Source: Ustulina deusta
Taxonomy: Eukaryota > Ascomycota > Sordariomycetes > Xylariales > Xylariaceae
Length of the DNA stretch: 64,000 bases
Assembly: GCA_023159155.1 (NCBI GenBank)
Contig: JAJNNX010000031.1
Span: 434,001-498,000, forward strand
Reading direction: 5' to 3'
In this document: in pieces, positions 23,448-34,679 of the stretch
Numbering within the stretch: the stretch's first letter is position 1
How the letters are laid out: each line of letters begins with the position of its first letter
Notes under the pieces: generated by a model
Databases searched by the model: none
What the model was told of the DNA's origin: nothing
Seen by the model: only the letters and a program-made list of their open reading frames with translations
Translations under genes and position numbers: made by a program

Positions 23448-24733
23448 ATGTTCGTATTTCATAACGTCAAGCCAACAATGAGTTACTCGCACCACTTTAA
23501 TACCAAGCGCTGGAGCGAGGAGGCCAAGATCAAAGCCACACCATCTGTTCAAAACTTATCGAATTGGAGTCACGCTATCGAGATCGGTGGATTGAATACC
23601 AGCCGCAACCCTTACGGACACTACCCAACACAGCTAGCGACTTGGGTATCACGGCACTCTATGTCAAGGATGAGAGTAGGAGATTCGGACCAGAGCTAGG
23701 CTCATTTAAAGCTTTGGGCGCACCGTATGCAGTTTACAGAATCCTGGCCGAGAAAGTGAATTAATTCACGGGTATGCGTCCATCATCTGCTGAACTACGC
23801 ACGACGAGGTTCCATGAGATCACGAAGCAGATAACCGTTTGCGTAGCCACAGACGGCAATCAGGGCAGAGGGCTTGCATATGGGGCGAAAATGTTTGGTT
23901 GTCGATGCGTTGTCTACATTCATAATCATGTCAGCGTCGGTCGCGCGCAGAGGATCCACGACTTGGGAGCAATCGTCATTCGCATCGACGGCGAGTACGA
24001 AGACTCCGTCGAGCGAGCGAAAGAGGATTGCAGAATGAATGGATGGCACTTTGTTAGCAGCACTTCTTGGGATGACTTCAACAACAGCATTCCCCGCGAC
24101 GTCATGAATGCTTATATGGTCGTTGTTGAAGAGGCAATGGGCATGGTACCTGCCGTCGAGAAAATATCACATGTTTTCGTGTGTGGCGGAGTGGGCAGCA
24201 TCGCTGCCGCAATCTTTCTTGGGATCCTTACTCGTTTCAAAGAAATCGAGCAAGATAACCCTGGCGAGCAGATCGCCTCGCCGCGTTTTGTTGTCGTCGA
24301 GCCCCAAGAGGCTGATTGCCTCTTCCAGAGTGCCAGAAAGGGTGAACTATCCCAGTCGACAGGGAGTCTTCACACGATGATGGCTGGGCTTGCATGCCGT
24401 GGCCCATCGCCAGCGGCTTGGAATATGCTCTCTTGGCTAGCTAGTGACTTTATTGCCGTTCCGGATTCTTTCGCAGTTGCTGGGATGAAGGCTCTAGCGA
24501 CTGGCAATCGAGGAGACATCCCGCTTGTCTCTGGCGAATCCTCAACCGCAAGCATGCAGGTCGTGTTGGAAGCAGGGAAAGACGAAATTTTGAGGGAGAA
24601 ACTGGGTTTGGGTCCTACGAGCCAGGTCCTCCTCTTTAACCTGGAAGGCTCAACAGACCCTGAAATATATGAACAGATCGTGGGCATGCAACCGCTGAGA
24701 GTGTTCCAGGCGCAAGCAAAATTCGAATATTAG
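23448..24733 (+). pseudogene. Diaminopropionate ammonia-lyase-like PLP enzyme, disrupted
   Basis: Resembles DpaL/YgeX, which breaks 2,3-diaminopropionate into pyruvate and ammonia. The PLP lysine lies in GSFKALGAPYA after the KDESRRFG segment; the phosphate/substrate loop TDGNQGRGLAYGA and the late SGESSTASMQVVLEAG are also clear. ATGs at 23448 and 23478 open a frame that must shift by one base near 23551-23561 to enter the frame with LESRYRDRWIEYQPQPLRTL. That frame then meets a TAA at 23762-23764 within conserved sequence and continues open from 23765 to the normal-looking end at 24733. No GT-AG intron explains either break. The six-base excess (Pro-Glu) in RRFGPELGSF is also unusual. An unrecognised upstream exon could remove the frameshift but not the TAA, so the gene is likely dead unless the assembly is wrong. 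Confidence 0.8.
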
Positions 24734-25161
24734 ATAGGCTCGCGACGATAGAATTAAAGTGCTTTGATTTCCATGTGCAGCCTTTCAATTTCGAAAAAGA
24801 TTCGAGGCTTCGGACATGCTAATAGACCGACCTTTGCCCATACCTCAACGAACTCTTGAGCACATCAGTAAGACCTCGAGAGGGAGTGCTCCGTGGTGAG
24901 CCGCAAAGCGGATAGTAATAATTTAGACACTTACGAGGAAAGTGTGGTACCTCAACGAAGAATAGGAAGTCCGAAGCCCCTTTTCCGAAACCCCTTTTCC
25001 CAGCCGGCGTATGAATCCCTTCGCCGAAGCGATGCCATAAACGGCTAGGCCCGGCATTGATGTATAAGGCGGTCTGTCGGGGCAGAATCATTTTGGCCGA
25101 ACGACGAAAGGGGTCCGACTTATCCATCTAGTCACCTATCCATCTCGGATCAACTGTAAAG
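24734..25161. other. Intergenic region
   Basis: About 430 bases between the ammonia-lyase-like pseudogene and the Zn2Cys6 gene. No feature recognised. Confidence 0.6.
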
Positions 25162-27427
25162 ATGACTGAGAAAGTAGGCCAGGCCAGGTTTTTTTTGTTC
25201 TAATTAGAAAACAATGGGAGGGCATATACCGAGGTCACATCAAGATGAAATCCGTAGCGTCAGTCAACCTGAGGCCATTATTCGATATTTGAATGTAATA
25301 CTAAATACGACCTTGAAGTTGTCGCAAATGCCACGCAAGGAAGATTAAGTGCTCCGGGGGACGGCCTTGCCAGTCTTGCCGACAGTTAGGCTGCCAAGAG
25401 GAATGCATATACCCTAAGCGTGACCGCCAGATCAAAGTCAATCAGAGGTAAGTTTTCTTTCCCATTGCCTCGGCCGGCGACCTCGCTCACGGGTCAAACT
25501 AGCTATGTCGATGGCATCCTGAGGGAAAATGAGAAGCTACGGGCGGCTCTCGGTAGACAAGACGCCGGTTCTCTTCCTAGAGCTAGTACCAGCCCATCGG
25601 CGACGGCCGCCCCTTGCAGTGTGGCGTCGAATACCGGCGCTCAGGGTGCCGTCCCGGTGGATGATCCAAGTCGAAACCCGGCCCTCCGTTCTCGACCATG
25701 GTTCTTGTCTATCAGGTCATGCGATGTTCCCATTCTCATAGGTGAAATTGCAGATGCTGCGTTTGCCACCCGTTGCCGCCAAGCATTGTCGATCACGAAG
25801 CCGAATCACGAGCCGCGGATCAGCTATCCTAAAGATGACCAGATAGCTGCCCTTGCTCAATTGGATTGCCCTATGCCCAACCCAACACAAGCTCGCTTTC
25901 TGCTGCAAACCGCCTTAGCCCATATCGACGCACGTTTTTATCTGGTTCGAAGAAGTGCGGTATGGAGCCTGTGTGAGGAGTTTCTCTTCAATCGAGAATC
26001 GCTTAGCACGGTGTCAAGATGCAAGGTCCTTGCACTCTTTGCTCTTGGGGAGCTCTTGTCGAGCCGCTGCAGCAACCCGGCACTCGAGATTCCCGGTCTC
26101 GCACACTTTAGCCACGCTAGCAAAGTGTATGGCATACTTCAAGAACGACCCAGTGTTGAATGTATTGAGGTTGCCATGGTGTTAGTAAGTACTGGTAGAC
26201 TGTCATCCCTAACCTCACCCGCTTATTGCAGGTAGTGTTTATATTCTCTCTACGTCAACCGACGGCACTCAGCATACTTTTTGGCAAGCTCCGCTGTCCG
26301 GCTCGGCATTGTAATGGGCTTGCACTTTAACATACCAGAATCTCAGCTACAGGATCCTTTGGTAAGGCAGCATTTAAATTGGATTTGGTGGACTTCGTAT
26401 GTTCTGGACGATACCTGTGCAGCTATTAGTAGTCAGATACCATCCATCTCGGACGAGAACATTTTCATAGATATGCCTTTGAGCATGCCTGGTGCCGAAA
26501 AGAGCGACGCTGATAAGTTTGATTACATCTTAGCGAGAACACAGCTCGCGAGACTCTCAAAGCGTATTATCAGCTCCGTATACGGCCGAATGCAGCAGCA
26601 GGACTCTTTTCTCCAACGAGTACAGCAAGCGTTGCGAGATTTGAGACAGTGGCTTCAAGCTTTGCCGACGGCTCTGCAGATGAAACCCGAGCACCCACAG
26701 TCAACGCCCGAGCATGTCAGGTTTTTGCACTTGGCTTTTAATCAGGTATGCAGATTGCTGTCTTTTTGACCTTATTATCTAACGGTCCTAGACTGTAATA
26801 GTAACTACTCGGCCCATCCTTCTCCATATAGTCCACGTTCAACGCCAATCTAGTCAAAATGCAAGCGAACCCTCCCGATCCCACATTGGTGACAATGTGC
26901 AGTCTCTCGGACAAGCTTGTATTCGATGTGCCTGACATTCATACACTATCCTTGTCGATGTTTGGATGGAAGGTTTATTCCAAACATTCGACTACTTCAA
27001 TACACAATTCCTTTTCTCCGCTGCTACTATTCTTGCTATATCAAGTCTTTTACCCGGTATTGGGGGCTCTGGAGATATGGAGTGTCTTGAATTATCTAGC
27101 CAGCTTCTTGTTAAACTCAGGGATGCAGGGAGCTTTGCGGCTGTCGAGCTCTGCCAACATATTTTGGCTTTAAAAGAGATTGTTCAGACTTCTGCTATAG
27201 ACCCGCTGTTGGCGCACCTAGGTAGAACGGGAATCCTCGAAGCCGAAGAAGCGATTACCCCAAGGGAGTCTAGTGAATCCTTTGGTCCCTCTGCGGAGAT
27301 GTCTCCCATGAGCGCCGGGATGGCGCTTTCAGCCCCTTCAATCGAAGCGTTTCTGTTACAGGAAGGGCTAGACTTGGGAGAGTTTGACCTGATGCTAAGC
27401 GACATGCAACAAGAGACGCTTTATTAG
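25162..27427 (+). pseudogene. Zn2Cys6 transcription factor with one in-frame stop
   Basis: Exons 25162-25187, 25319-25447, 25503-26184, 26236-26745 and 26792-27427 join in frame (660 codons). The DNA-binding cluster reads CRKCHARKIKC then CQSCRQLGCQEEC, giving CX2CX6CX5CX2CX8C, followed by a short coiled coil (YVDGILRENEKLRAAL). The fungal-specific regulatory domain is clear in NRRHSAYFLASSAVRLG, WIWWTSYVLDD and the C-terminal FDYFNTQFLFSAATILAISS. A TGA at 26933-26935 interrupts ACIRCA*HSYTILVDVW, where related factors usually have Arg; CGA to TGA is a single C-to-T change. Everything after it stays open to the natural stop. Truncation would remove about 165 residues, possibly the activation region, so partial activity is conceivable. 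The tiny first exon is the least certain part. Position beside the two catabolic genes suggests it was their regulator (inference). Confidence 0.75.
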
Positions 27428-28513
27428 TACTGATCCTAGGCAGCCGCGAGGGTAGCTCTGCGTTGGCCTGCAACGGCACAAGGGAATACAAGCTTGTCTC
27501 ATTATGTTAGCGATTCAGCGTATGGTCAAAGTTGAGGAAACCCATGTGGATAAGCCCTGCTGAGCATAGGCAGCCCACCGATGATATATACGATAAGAAG
27601 CAAGTAGATCTTGGGCATGATTTAATTATATTTCATTAATTAGTGTAGGTCGCCTATCTGACCCGTCCACGGTGCACCCATAAATACCTACTTTCTTCCA
27701 CAATTTGTACTTGGAACTAATATTATAGGGTCCCGAGTAGTTCTCACTGTGGAAGGACTTCAGTTATCCATTTAATAGATGACTACAGCTAGGTATAATT
27801 ATAACCCCTTATAAACCCCTTATATCTGACACATATACTGTACAGGTGCACAAGGCATCTCGCGCGGCAAAAGTACATGCGAAATGATCTCAGAGTGTTT
27901 GTAGTCGTCCTTGCCCTCATTCTTTGTATAGCCAACACACAGTTAAGGCTGTCCCTGGCTAACTCAAGATTATGCCAAAACTTGACTGCTCGTTATTTAG
28001 CAGTCTATTCGAGGCCATTTGCTCTAACTTCCCTAGCTCTCACAGTGTGAATGCACGGATGGGATGCATCTTGTCCTATTACATCCAATTCTTTGTTCAC
28101 ATGTCGAAGTCGCGACGATTTCCTGCGGGACACCTAGAATAAGGGTTGTTTACTATTTTCTTAATCAATTAGGTACACTTTGTCACCTTAGCTCATTACA
28201 TTGTTACTGTAAAATCTACGGCCTTGTAAGTTTCAGCCACGTATATTATATGTAGTGAATTAACTCGATAGACCATGACAACTTGTGCCACAGCCAAGGT
28301 TAGGTCAAGCCATATGCTCCATCCTCTTCAACCTGACGATCCCGACGTTTTTCACGATGACCCTCATACATTGGATACCCCTTGGAGCGTCGCAGAGTCC
28401 GCTGTACAGGTCTGCGGCCCAAACGGGATGGTGTTGCAATCGACATGTACCTCAGAACTTCCCACGAATGTGGTACTATAATTGCATCAGCCGTCTTCCA
28501 TTTCGGCTCAAGT
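27428..28513. other. Intergenic region
   Basis: About 1.1 kb without a recognisable gene; moderately AT-rich. Confidence 0.6.
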
Positions 28514-28873
28514 CTATGTGCCAGGGACTATCACATACGAGCCACTATCACCACAGTTGAGCACTTGTATGACGCTCAGATAGAGCGTGCCTAATCCAAG
28601 CTGGATGTCGATTACTGTCGAATTGTCATTCTGTGTGCCGGCAATCGTGCATCGATAGTTCGAGTGCAGAGGACACGTAATTGATTCAGTTTGGTTGGTC
28701 AAATTGTATGTGAAGGCGAAGCCTGCTGTACCGGTTGAACCGACCTCGTCACTGGTTGTGATGTTGAGGTGTTGAAGGGTCCAACTTGGAAGCGTGCCGC
28801 AAGGTTCTAGGGGTGCTGATATACCAAGACTGACGAGCTTCAGGACCAAAAACGGCCGCACTATTGGCAACAT
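28514..28873 (-). CDS. Small secreted protein (candidate effector)
   Basis: Single-exon frame of 119 residues. The start MLPIVRPFLVLKLVSLGISAP is a good signal peptide with likely cleavage near residues 18-20. The mature part has four cysteines (in EPCGTL, ITCPLH, YRCTIA and LNCGDS) that could make two disulphides, and several Asn-X-Ser/Thr sites. The texture (WTLQHLNITTSDEVGSTGTAGFAF, alternating Thr/Ser strands) resembles a broad group of small secreted β-sandwich proteins common in plant- and insect-associated ascomycetes, but I cannot name a family. A short intron near the end could add a few residues, because GTGATAGT occurs just after GDSGSY. Function unknown. Confidence 0.6.
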   Translation of the reverse strand: MLPIVRPFLVLKLVSLGISAPLEPCGTLPSWTLQHLNITTSDEVGSTGTAGFAFTYNLTNQTESITCPLHSNYRCTIAGTQNDNSTVIDIQLGLGTLYLSVIQVLNCGDSGSYVIVPGT

Positions 28874-29594
28874 GATGTGGAGGTGAAATCAAGAGGCGTA
28901 AACATATTACACCGAGGAGACGGATCTTGGGACGATGAACACAATACCGTCGTCGTTTTACATGATGCACTCGGAAGATATGGTGGGTGGACAAATTATA
29001 GCAATAAATATCGAAGGTACCGGCTGCTTGTTTAAAACTAATTAGCCGCCATGGTATATTAGGACCCAGCTTATCACGAGTGGATAATATCGTAGCCTTA
29101 TGTCGGCAGTTCTGTCATAGAAAGGTGGGTCTATGCGATCACGTAAAACTGGATACAAAGCTATATCTATATACAAAGTCCTGTTTGTTGGCTGTTAAGC
29201 AGCCAGTCTTCACGAAGACTCTCTTACATGAGGATTCCAACAGCTAGGACATTTTGGAGGAAATTCGGCAGCTCGGACAAGAGTGTTGTGCCACAGCCAT
29301 CATGGCATCTGTATGCTGTGCTTGATCTGTAAAATGTGTGATGAGGTTGAGATTTCACCAGGGAAAAATATATAATTCGCCGATGATGTCCTATTTTAGC
29401 GATTGCACTGTGCGAGGTTTATTACCTAATAATGACGTTAGTCTTGGCGCTTGCTGTCATTATAATGTTTATATAAGTTATCTAGAATGGTTTTTAGTGT
29501 TGTTGAAACTGAAGGAGTAGCAAAGGTGTCCGTTCCGTTGAACTGTACGACTGGATGTTCATTAAACCGCCCAGCAGCTTCTGAGTTTTGGCTA
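28874..29594. other. Intergenic region
   Basis: About 720 bases upstream of the CHAT remnant; presumably degraded sequence from the same lost gene, but nothing is recognisable. Confidence 0.5.
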
Positions 29595-30021
29595 GACGGC
29601 TTAGAACAGGTGTATGCCTGGTCTACCAAACGAGGTAACTTGTTACTGTTTGCCTTCCCAGCGTCAAACATCGGGCTTTCGTCATGTCATCGGCACGCTT
29701 TGGGAGGTGAACGATAAACTCTGTACCGATATGGCTAGACTCACGTACGAAGGGATACGGGATGGTGGAATGACTGATGATTCCGTGTGTCTGGGCCTTC
29801 ACAATGCTTCCCGAGAACTGCGGAATAGCTGGTTGAAGAGGACAATGGGAAAGCACGATAGAGAAAAGCAACATAAACCGACGACGTTGAACGCATGTGA
29901 TATTGTAGTGAGAAGTGAAGGAGGAGGGAGTGGAGGACGGTCTAAATTGCCCAGAGATATTATCCCCGTTGAAGAAAAGCATCCAGCATCTTGGATATCC
30001 TATGTTCACTTCGGGGTATAA
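29595..30021 (+). pseudogene. CHAT-domain protein remnant (C-terminal part)
   Basis: The frame from 29614 reads GFRHVIGTLWEVNDKLCTDM, DDSVCLGLHNASRELRN and ends HPASWISYVHFGV, which is the C-terminal end of a CHAT (caspase-HetF-associated with TPRs) protease-like domain as found at the end of fungal TPR-CHAT proteins. The part with the catalytic His and Cys and the TPRs is absent: upstream frames are short and mixed. So this is a truncated relic of about 125 codons. Such genes are often linked to fungal self/non-self or cell-death systems. An N-terminal exon far upstream cannot be fully excluded. Confidence 0.6.
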
Positions 30022-31428
30022 CTACTTAGCTATACACTATTTCTATAGGCCTACGCAGGAAAGGGTGTTATATAGCTGGTCAACTGGTAGCTAGTACATA
30101 GCCCCTAAAGCAGGTACTACTATCTGCTGTCTATATTTTTATAAGGTTAAATTGAAAACGAAAGCTATAATAATAACTTCGATTAATCATTTTGTTTAGA
30201 TTTCGTGAAATAAAGATTAGATACAAGACCTTGTCCCATAGGTCACAGGCGGTAATAAAAGGAACTCTATTTTCGGATCTCGAAATCTCTAGTCCTGGAC
30301 GCTTTTACATCAACTTTTTATTACATGGATCCAAATTATATTACTTTGCTTATAATCTAGGTGAAATATTTCGTCAATATCCGAGCTAGATTTAAGAAAC
30401 CCCAGTTTTTGGGGAGATGTTAACTGCTCCGACCAAGTTAAACCTATCGTTTTGAAGCTACGCGGCAAGAATACATGACTTTTAGGCAATGCACTGAGCT
30501 CACCAACCGGTGTATTTTGCGGCACTGACGACCGAGTTAGGCTTCCTCGCGAACTCGGTCAACCACGTTCAAATAGTAGAGATGGATAGTTAATCCCTTA
30601 ATTCCCTGGCTCTCATATCTCCTCGTTGTACACACGGCGAACGAAGTCCTCTCACAACTCTCTGCCCTCCGTCTGATCGCTGCGTGTTAGACTTCGGATC
30701 TCCGCGTTATACATATTCAGTTCTTCAGCTCTATAAACCTCAATTTAGGGAATTAGTTGCTAAACACTGCAATTCGGTTTAAGCATACCGAGGCGTTCTT
30801 AAGCCCGCCAGATCTAGTATTGGACAGTTGAACACAAAATACAAATAAGTTGTCGAACCTTGTCACGTCTGAACATTCGTCAACTACCTTGGACCCAGAG
30901 ATCGCTACACGGCACGTGGTGCGCAAATAGGGATGCCTACCTATGGACGGTAATGCGACACATCTACTTGGCGGGGCATCGAAGGGTGGTGTGTACGTTG
31001 CTGCGTCATACTGAAGTAGAGTAGATGGAACTTGGAGTGGCTGAAAAAGGGGGTGTATAGCCACGGCGCCCTCGAAGCGGTACCAATGTGAGCTATTGTC
31101 AGTCGAGACCTTGGTTGTGTCGTGACCGTACCGCGGTTTAAACAAGAGTTGGCAATCTTTGCCAAGATCCTTTAAAGCTTACTTCTGCCACAACCAACAC
31201 ACGGCCACTCCCATGTCAATAGGATATTGCATTTCACATGAGAAATATATGTATCGGGAATTCAAAACTTCACTATGAAAGGAGTGGATTTAGACCCTAT
31301 CAAAATTTTATAGAGTGAGAGCAGTCTTGAGATTTCCAAGGAGCAGACAATCAAGCTCGGCGAATGAGCGAGGAAGAGAAAATCGAATGAATAAATCCTC
31401 GATCCATCTTCAGACCCTCGACAAATCA
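30022..31428. other. Intergenic region
   Basis: About 1.4 kb; only short frames, none convincing. Confidence 0.6.
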
Positions 31429-32114
31429 TCAGCCAACAGTATCAAAATACCACATGCTATTGTCGCCATTTTCGATCTGCCACGAGAGGACGTTGGTGCC
31501 TTGAACTGCTCCACTAGCTTCTGCATTGAGCTGGCCGTTGCCGGAGACAGAGGTGACCCTATCCGAGTATTGAATGCGTGAGTCATGGTTTTGGTTTCTC
31601 GTAACTGATGGCCACTGGGTTTGTGAAAGAAGAAGACTTACGTATAGACATCATATTTGTCTTGCTTTTTGAAGTGCTTGAATGTCCAGCGGACTGTTGG
31701 GTCAGTGGGCAACTTGAACTGGCACGAAGTGACTTTGTTCTTCTCTATTGTTGCTCTTAGCCAATGGAACACCTTTCGTCGCCGGACTGTTGGCGCCTCA
31801 GAACATACCAGCGGCAGTCAGGTAGCCTCCGTTTGCAAGATTGATGATGAGGTATTGAGCGTTGTCTCCGCTCCCACTGACAAGGGCCACCTGCCACTTT
31901 GCATTGTTGGTCAGGGGATTCTTCGGACTAAAACGATGCCATCATTAGACCTTTCTTCTTCGACTCGCGGCTCCTGGCACAATATAAAGACGGCATAGAC
32001 TTACTAGAGCTTGACTTGCTGGCCCAGCTGTGTGCCGCCGCCCCAGGAGTTGATGTTGTAATCAGGGCCTTGGTAGGACAAGATTGAATAGATACCAGCA
32101 CCGTTGAAAGGCAT
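31429..32114 (-). pseudogene. Ricin-B-like β-trefoil lectin gene, disrupted
   Basis: Exon 1 (32114-32005) encodes MPFNGAGIYSILSYQGPDYN and a WGGG segment; exon 2 begins at 31927 with YPKNPLTNNAKWQVAL and NGGYLTAAG; the last exon (31558-31429) encodes VTSVSGNGQLNAEASG and ends WYFDTVG. Short repeats of aromatic and Gly residues around Asn and Gln-X-Trp-like positions resemble ricin-B type carbohydrate-binding β-trefoils of fungi. No signal peptide, as in cytoplasmic fungal lectins. In the middle exon a TGA (in GMF*GANS) and a one-base shift near 31700 are needed to pass from the SPATKGVPLAKSN frame to the DPTVRWTFKHFKK frame, and no legal intron bridges them. The fold assignment is by resemblance only; the broken state is seen directly. 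Confidence 0.6.
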
Positions 32115-33011
32115 CTTGGTTCAATGGTGAGGGTTGATTGACTAAAGTAAGACGATGGACTGGACTTTGCAATGTGGATGAGAGAAGATGGATGGACCTC
32201 TGAAGCAAAATGAATGGCGAAAAGCGAGGATTTTATAGCCCTATCCCTTCACATTCCACGCTGTCTTGGTGTTGGTCCTACCAGTACAGTACTCCAACTC
32301 TACGAAGACTACTTGAGGCCCCAAGAGGCAATGCATCGCCGAGCAGGGACTAACAGGCGAGTCAGGTGGTCTAGGGGTGCGGATAAACTTGGCTCTCGAC
32401 AGGGAACCTGATGGTCTCCGCATTCCAAGCATCCAAAAGACGCCCCCGATGGAATGGCGTCAAATCACTCAGTTCCAACAAGTACATGTAGGTTGCCACC
32501 GACATGCAAGCGGTACGTCAAAGTCCAAACTCCACTCCTGCCTCCCCCTCCCGCTTGACGACTTCAAAGTTGTACAGCGCATAGTCGGGTACAGCAAGCC
32601 AACTTTACCCGAGGCCGAGAAGTGATCCTCATAATTTGAGTGGACAAACAGAGGTACTTACCGATGAAATCATCACAGGCACCAACAGTTGGGGGTGATA
32701 GGTGAGTATACATTGGCATCGAACTCTCGTACATGTGTATCTTGTACATGTGTAGTACCACGGCCGTCTCGCCCAGTTCTTTTGACGCTCTTCCGCCTTG
32801 TAGGTTATGCATTCCCACGGGTTGTTCCCCGACTTTCACCGCAAGACACCAGGCTATTCTTTCGCTGAAAGGCCGAAGAGACAGAGTGTCAATATGTTTC
32901 CCCCCACCACTTATCGAAGCAAATTAGTAAAAGAATAATAACTTGAAGTCCAAAAGAAAAGGGCCTCCGGGTCCCCTCCTCCGTATAGCTAATATACAGG
33001 CTTTAAACGCA
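32115..33011. other. Intergenic region
   Basis: Presumed upstream region of the lectin pseudogene; no other gene recognised. Confidence 0.55.
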
Positions 33012-33137
33012 GACCGAATACGTTAAAGCTCTGCCGAATGCGTCACACTCTATCATACATAATGCCGACTTCGTTACACTCCATCATACACTTCGAAGAA
33101 ACGCCGACTACGTCATACACACACCGAGTGCGTTATA
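33012..33137. repeat. Degenerate tandem motif CCGANTNCGTYA, five copies
   Basis: Copies start at 33014, 33034, 33065, 33104 and 33124, spaced 20, 31, 39 and 20 bases apart. Some are followed by an ACAC or CATCATAC run. The following 200 bases become very AT-rich. It may be the edge of an old repeat element. Confidence 0.6.
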
Positions 33138-34022
33138 TATGTTAGCTAGTGCTCTTGCTACAACATCTAGGTTAAAAAAGCTAGCTAGCATAACAAAAAT
33201 CTGATAATATAACTACTTTATTTCTTTGCTTTATATTTTAAACTATTTTTAATTTTATTACTTATATAGTTATATAAAGAATTTTTTTATTCAATTTTGA
33301 ATATAACTACTCTTCTGCTTAAGTCTTTACTCCTTTTAACAAGATAAATAAATGAAAATTTTACTAATGGAAACTCGACCCGTTGGCTGCTAAGGCAAGG
33401 TAGCATCGCGTATGTCAGCCAGGAACGGAAGCTTGTTGTTCCTAGTGACAATTCACAAATGGCTAGGCATGTATTCAATCTAGACCAGGTCTGGACCAGA
33501 CATTAATAATGATTGGGTAGGTGAAACAGACTGCATAGTCGTGGCTACGTAGATTACCATTTGGCCCACCTTTGCCCGACTGTAATGGTATTACAACGGG
33601 ATGGACATGCAGGTCCCTGCATTGTTACCTCTCCCGCACCCGCCAAAAGCTACCACGGCCTAGGTACGTACTGGAATGAGTTATATGTACTAAAACCCGA
33701 CTCTTAAACGGTTATATTGGCGGGAGTTGTCATCTGGGTAATGAAATCTACTTCGTATTGCTGACCGCCTTTCAAAGACCATCAATATTGCAACCTCGGA
33801 GTGCATGATACAAACAGCCAATGGTATTAACGTAATCGAGCGCAACCTTTGTGGCCGTACTTGTAGCAAAGATCTTGTTGAGACGAAAAGGAATTCCGTC
33901 GTAGCTCATTGGCTTCTCACACCCTTTCATCTGCACACATGGGCCGTAATAAAAATCACCCATGTAACATCAAGCCAAAAGAAACATGCAGTATGTTTTG
34001 TTGATGATGCTGGCTCGAGAGT
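33138..34022. other. AT-rich then mixed intergenic sequence
   Basis: 33140-33350 is AT-rich without frames; the rest shows no gene. Confidence 0.55.
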
Positions 34023-34679
34023 CTCAAGGTCATGATCGCTGGTACAATCAAAATTATTGCTCAGATCCCCCCCACTGAGCGAAGCTGGGATCATGTCGTT
34101 TCAGCTATCATGCAATGTCCCTTGACCGAACCCGCGAGCAGCGCTGTGCAGCGTACGGATCAGCTAATCAAGTCGGGCGTCAACGTGTTCAAGTTTGACG
34201 GATATCCCGATACAAAGATCGTCAAGGAGGTTAGTTTAATTAAACCGCTCAGCTAGGGTTCACAAGTCACGGGCCTCCAATCTCTATAACTGCATTTCTA
34301 ACGATTTACGTAATACACAGGTCCAGTCTTGGTTCCCGTGTCTCATCAATGATTCCGATGTTCTAGATTCAACATAGATTAACATCGGCATCCTTGCCTC
34401 CACTTCCCGGACACGTCGAATCCACATTTCAAGGTTTATCGAATCCAACTCGCAGCTTGGTCTCGCTCTACCCGAGTTGCTATGGTTCAAGATAACCAGA
34501 ATGGGATGGCAGGGGGTGAGTTCTACGAAGTGGGCTCCTAACCTGTATGTTCATTAACTAATGATCTCGGTACCAGAATTTGTCCTCCGCAAATTCAAAC
34601 CGCGTGACGACATCATCAAGAAAATGACTGACCGAGCCCGTGACAATGCTGTTAATGAGGCAAACGACCTATTCCCTTA
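34023..34679 (+). pseudogene. Unrecognised gene relic
   Basis: A coding-like frame (KVMIAGTIKIIAQIPPTERS… to KFDGYPDTKIVKE) runs into a GT-AG intron at about 34229-34320, continues as VQSWFPCLINDSDVLDST, then meets a TAG. The same frame goes on as INIGILASTSRTRR… ELLWFKITRMGWQG, a second intron follows (about 34516-34576), and the end reads EFVLRKFKPRDDIIKKM… NEANDLFP with a stop. Intron positions and residue texture suggest a real three-exon gene with one nonsense change. I do not recognise the family. Confidence 0.4.

Noticed and set aside
32365..32400. tRNA A-box-like word GTGGTCTAGGGGT
   Set aside because: No B-box or cloverleaf follows.
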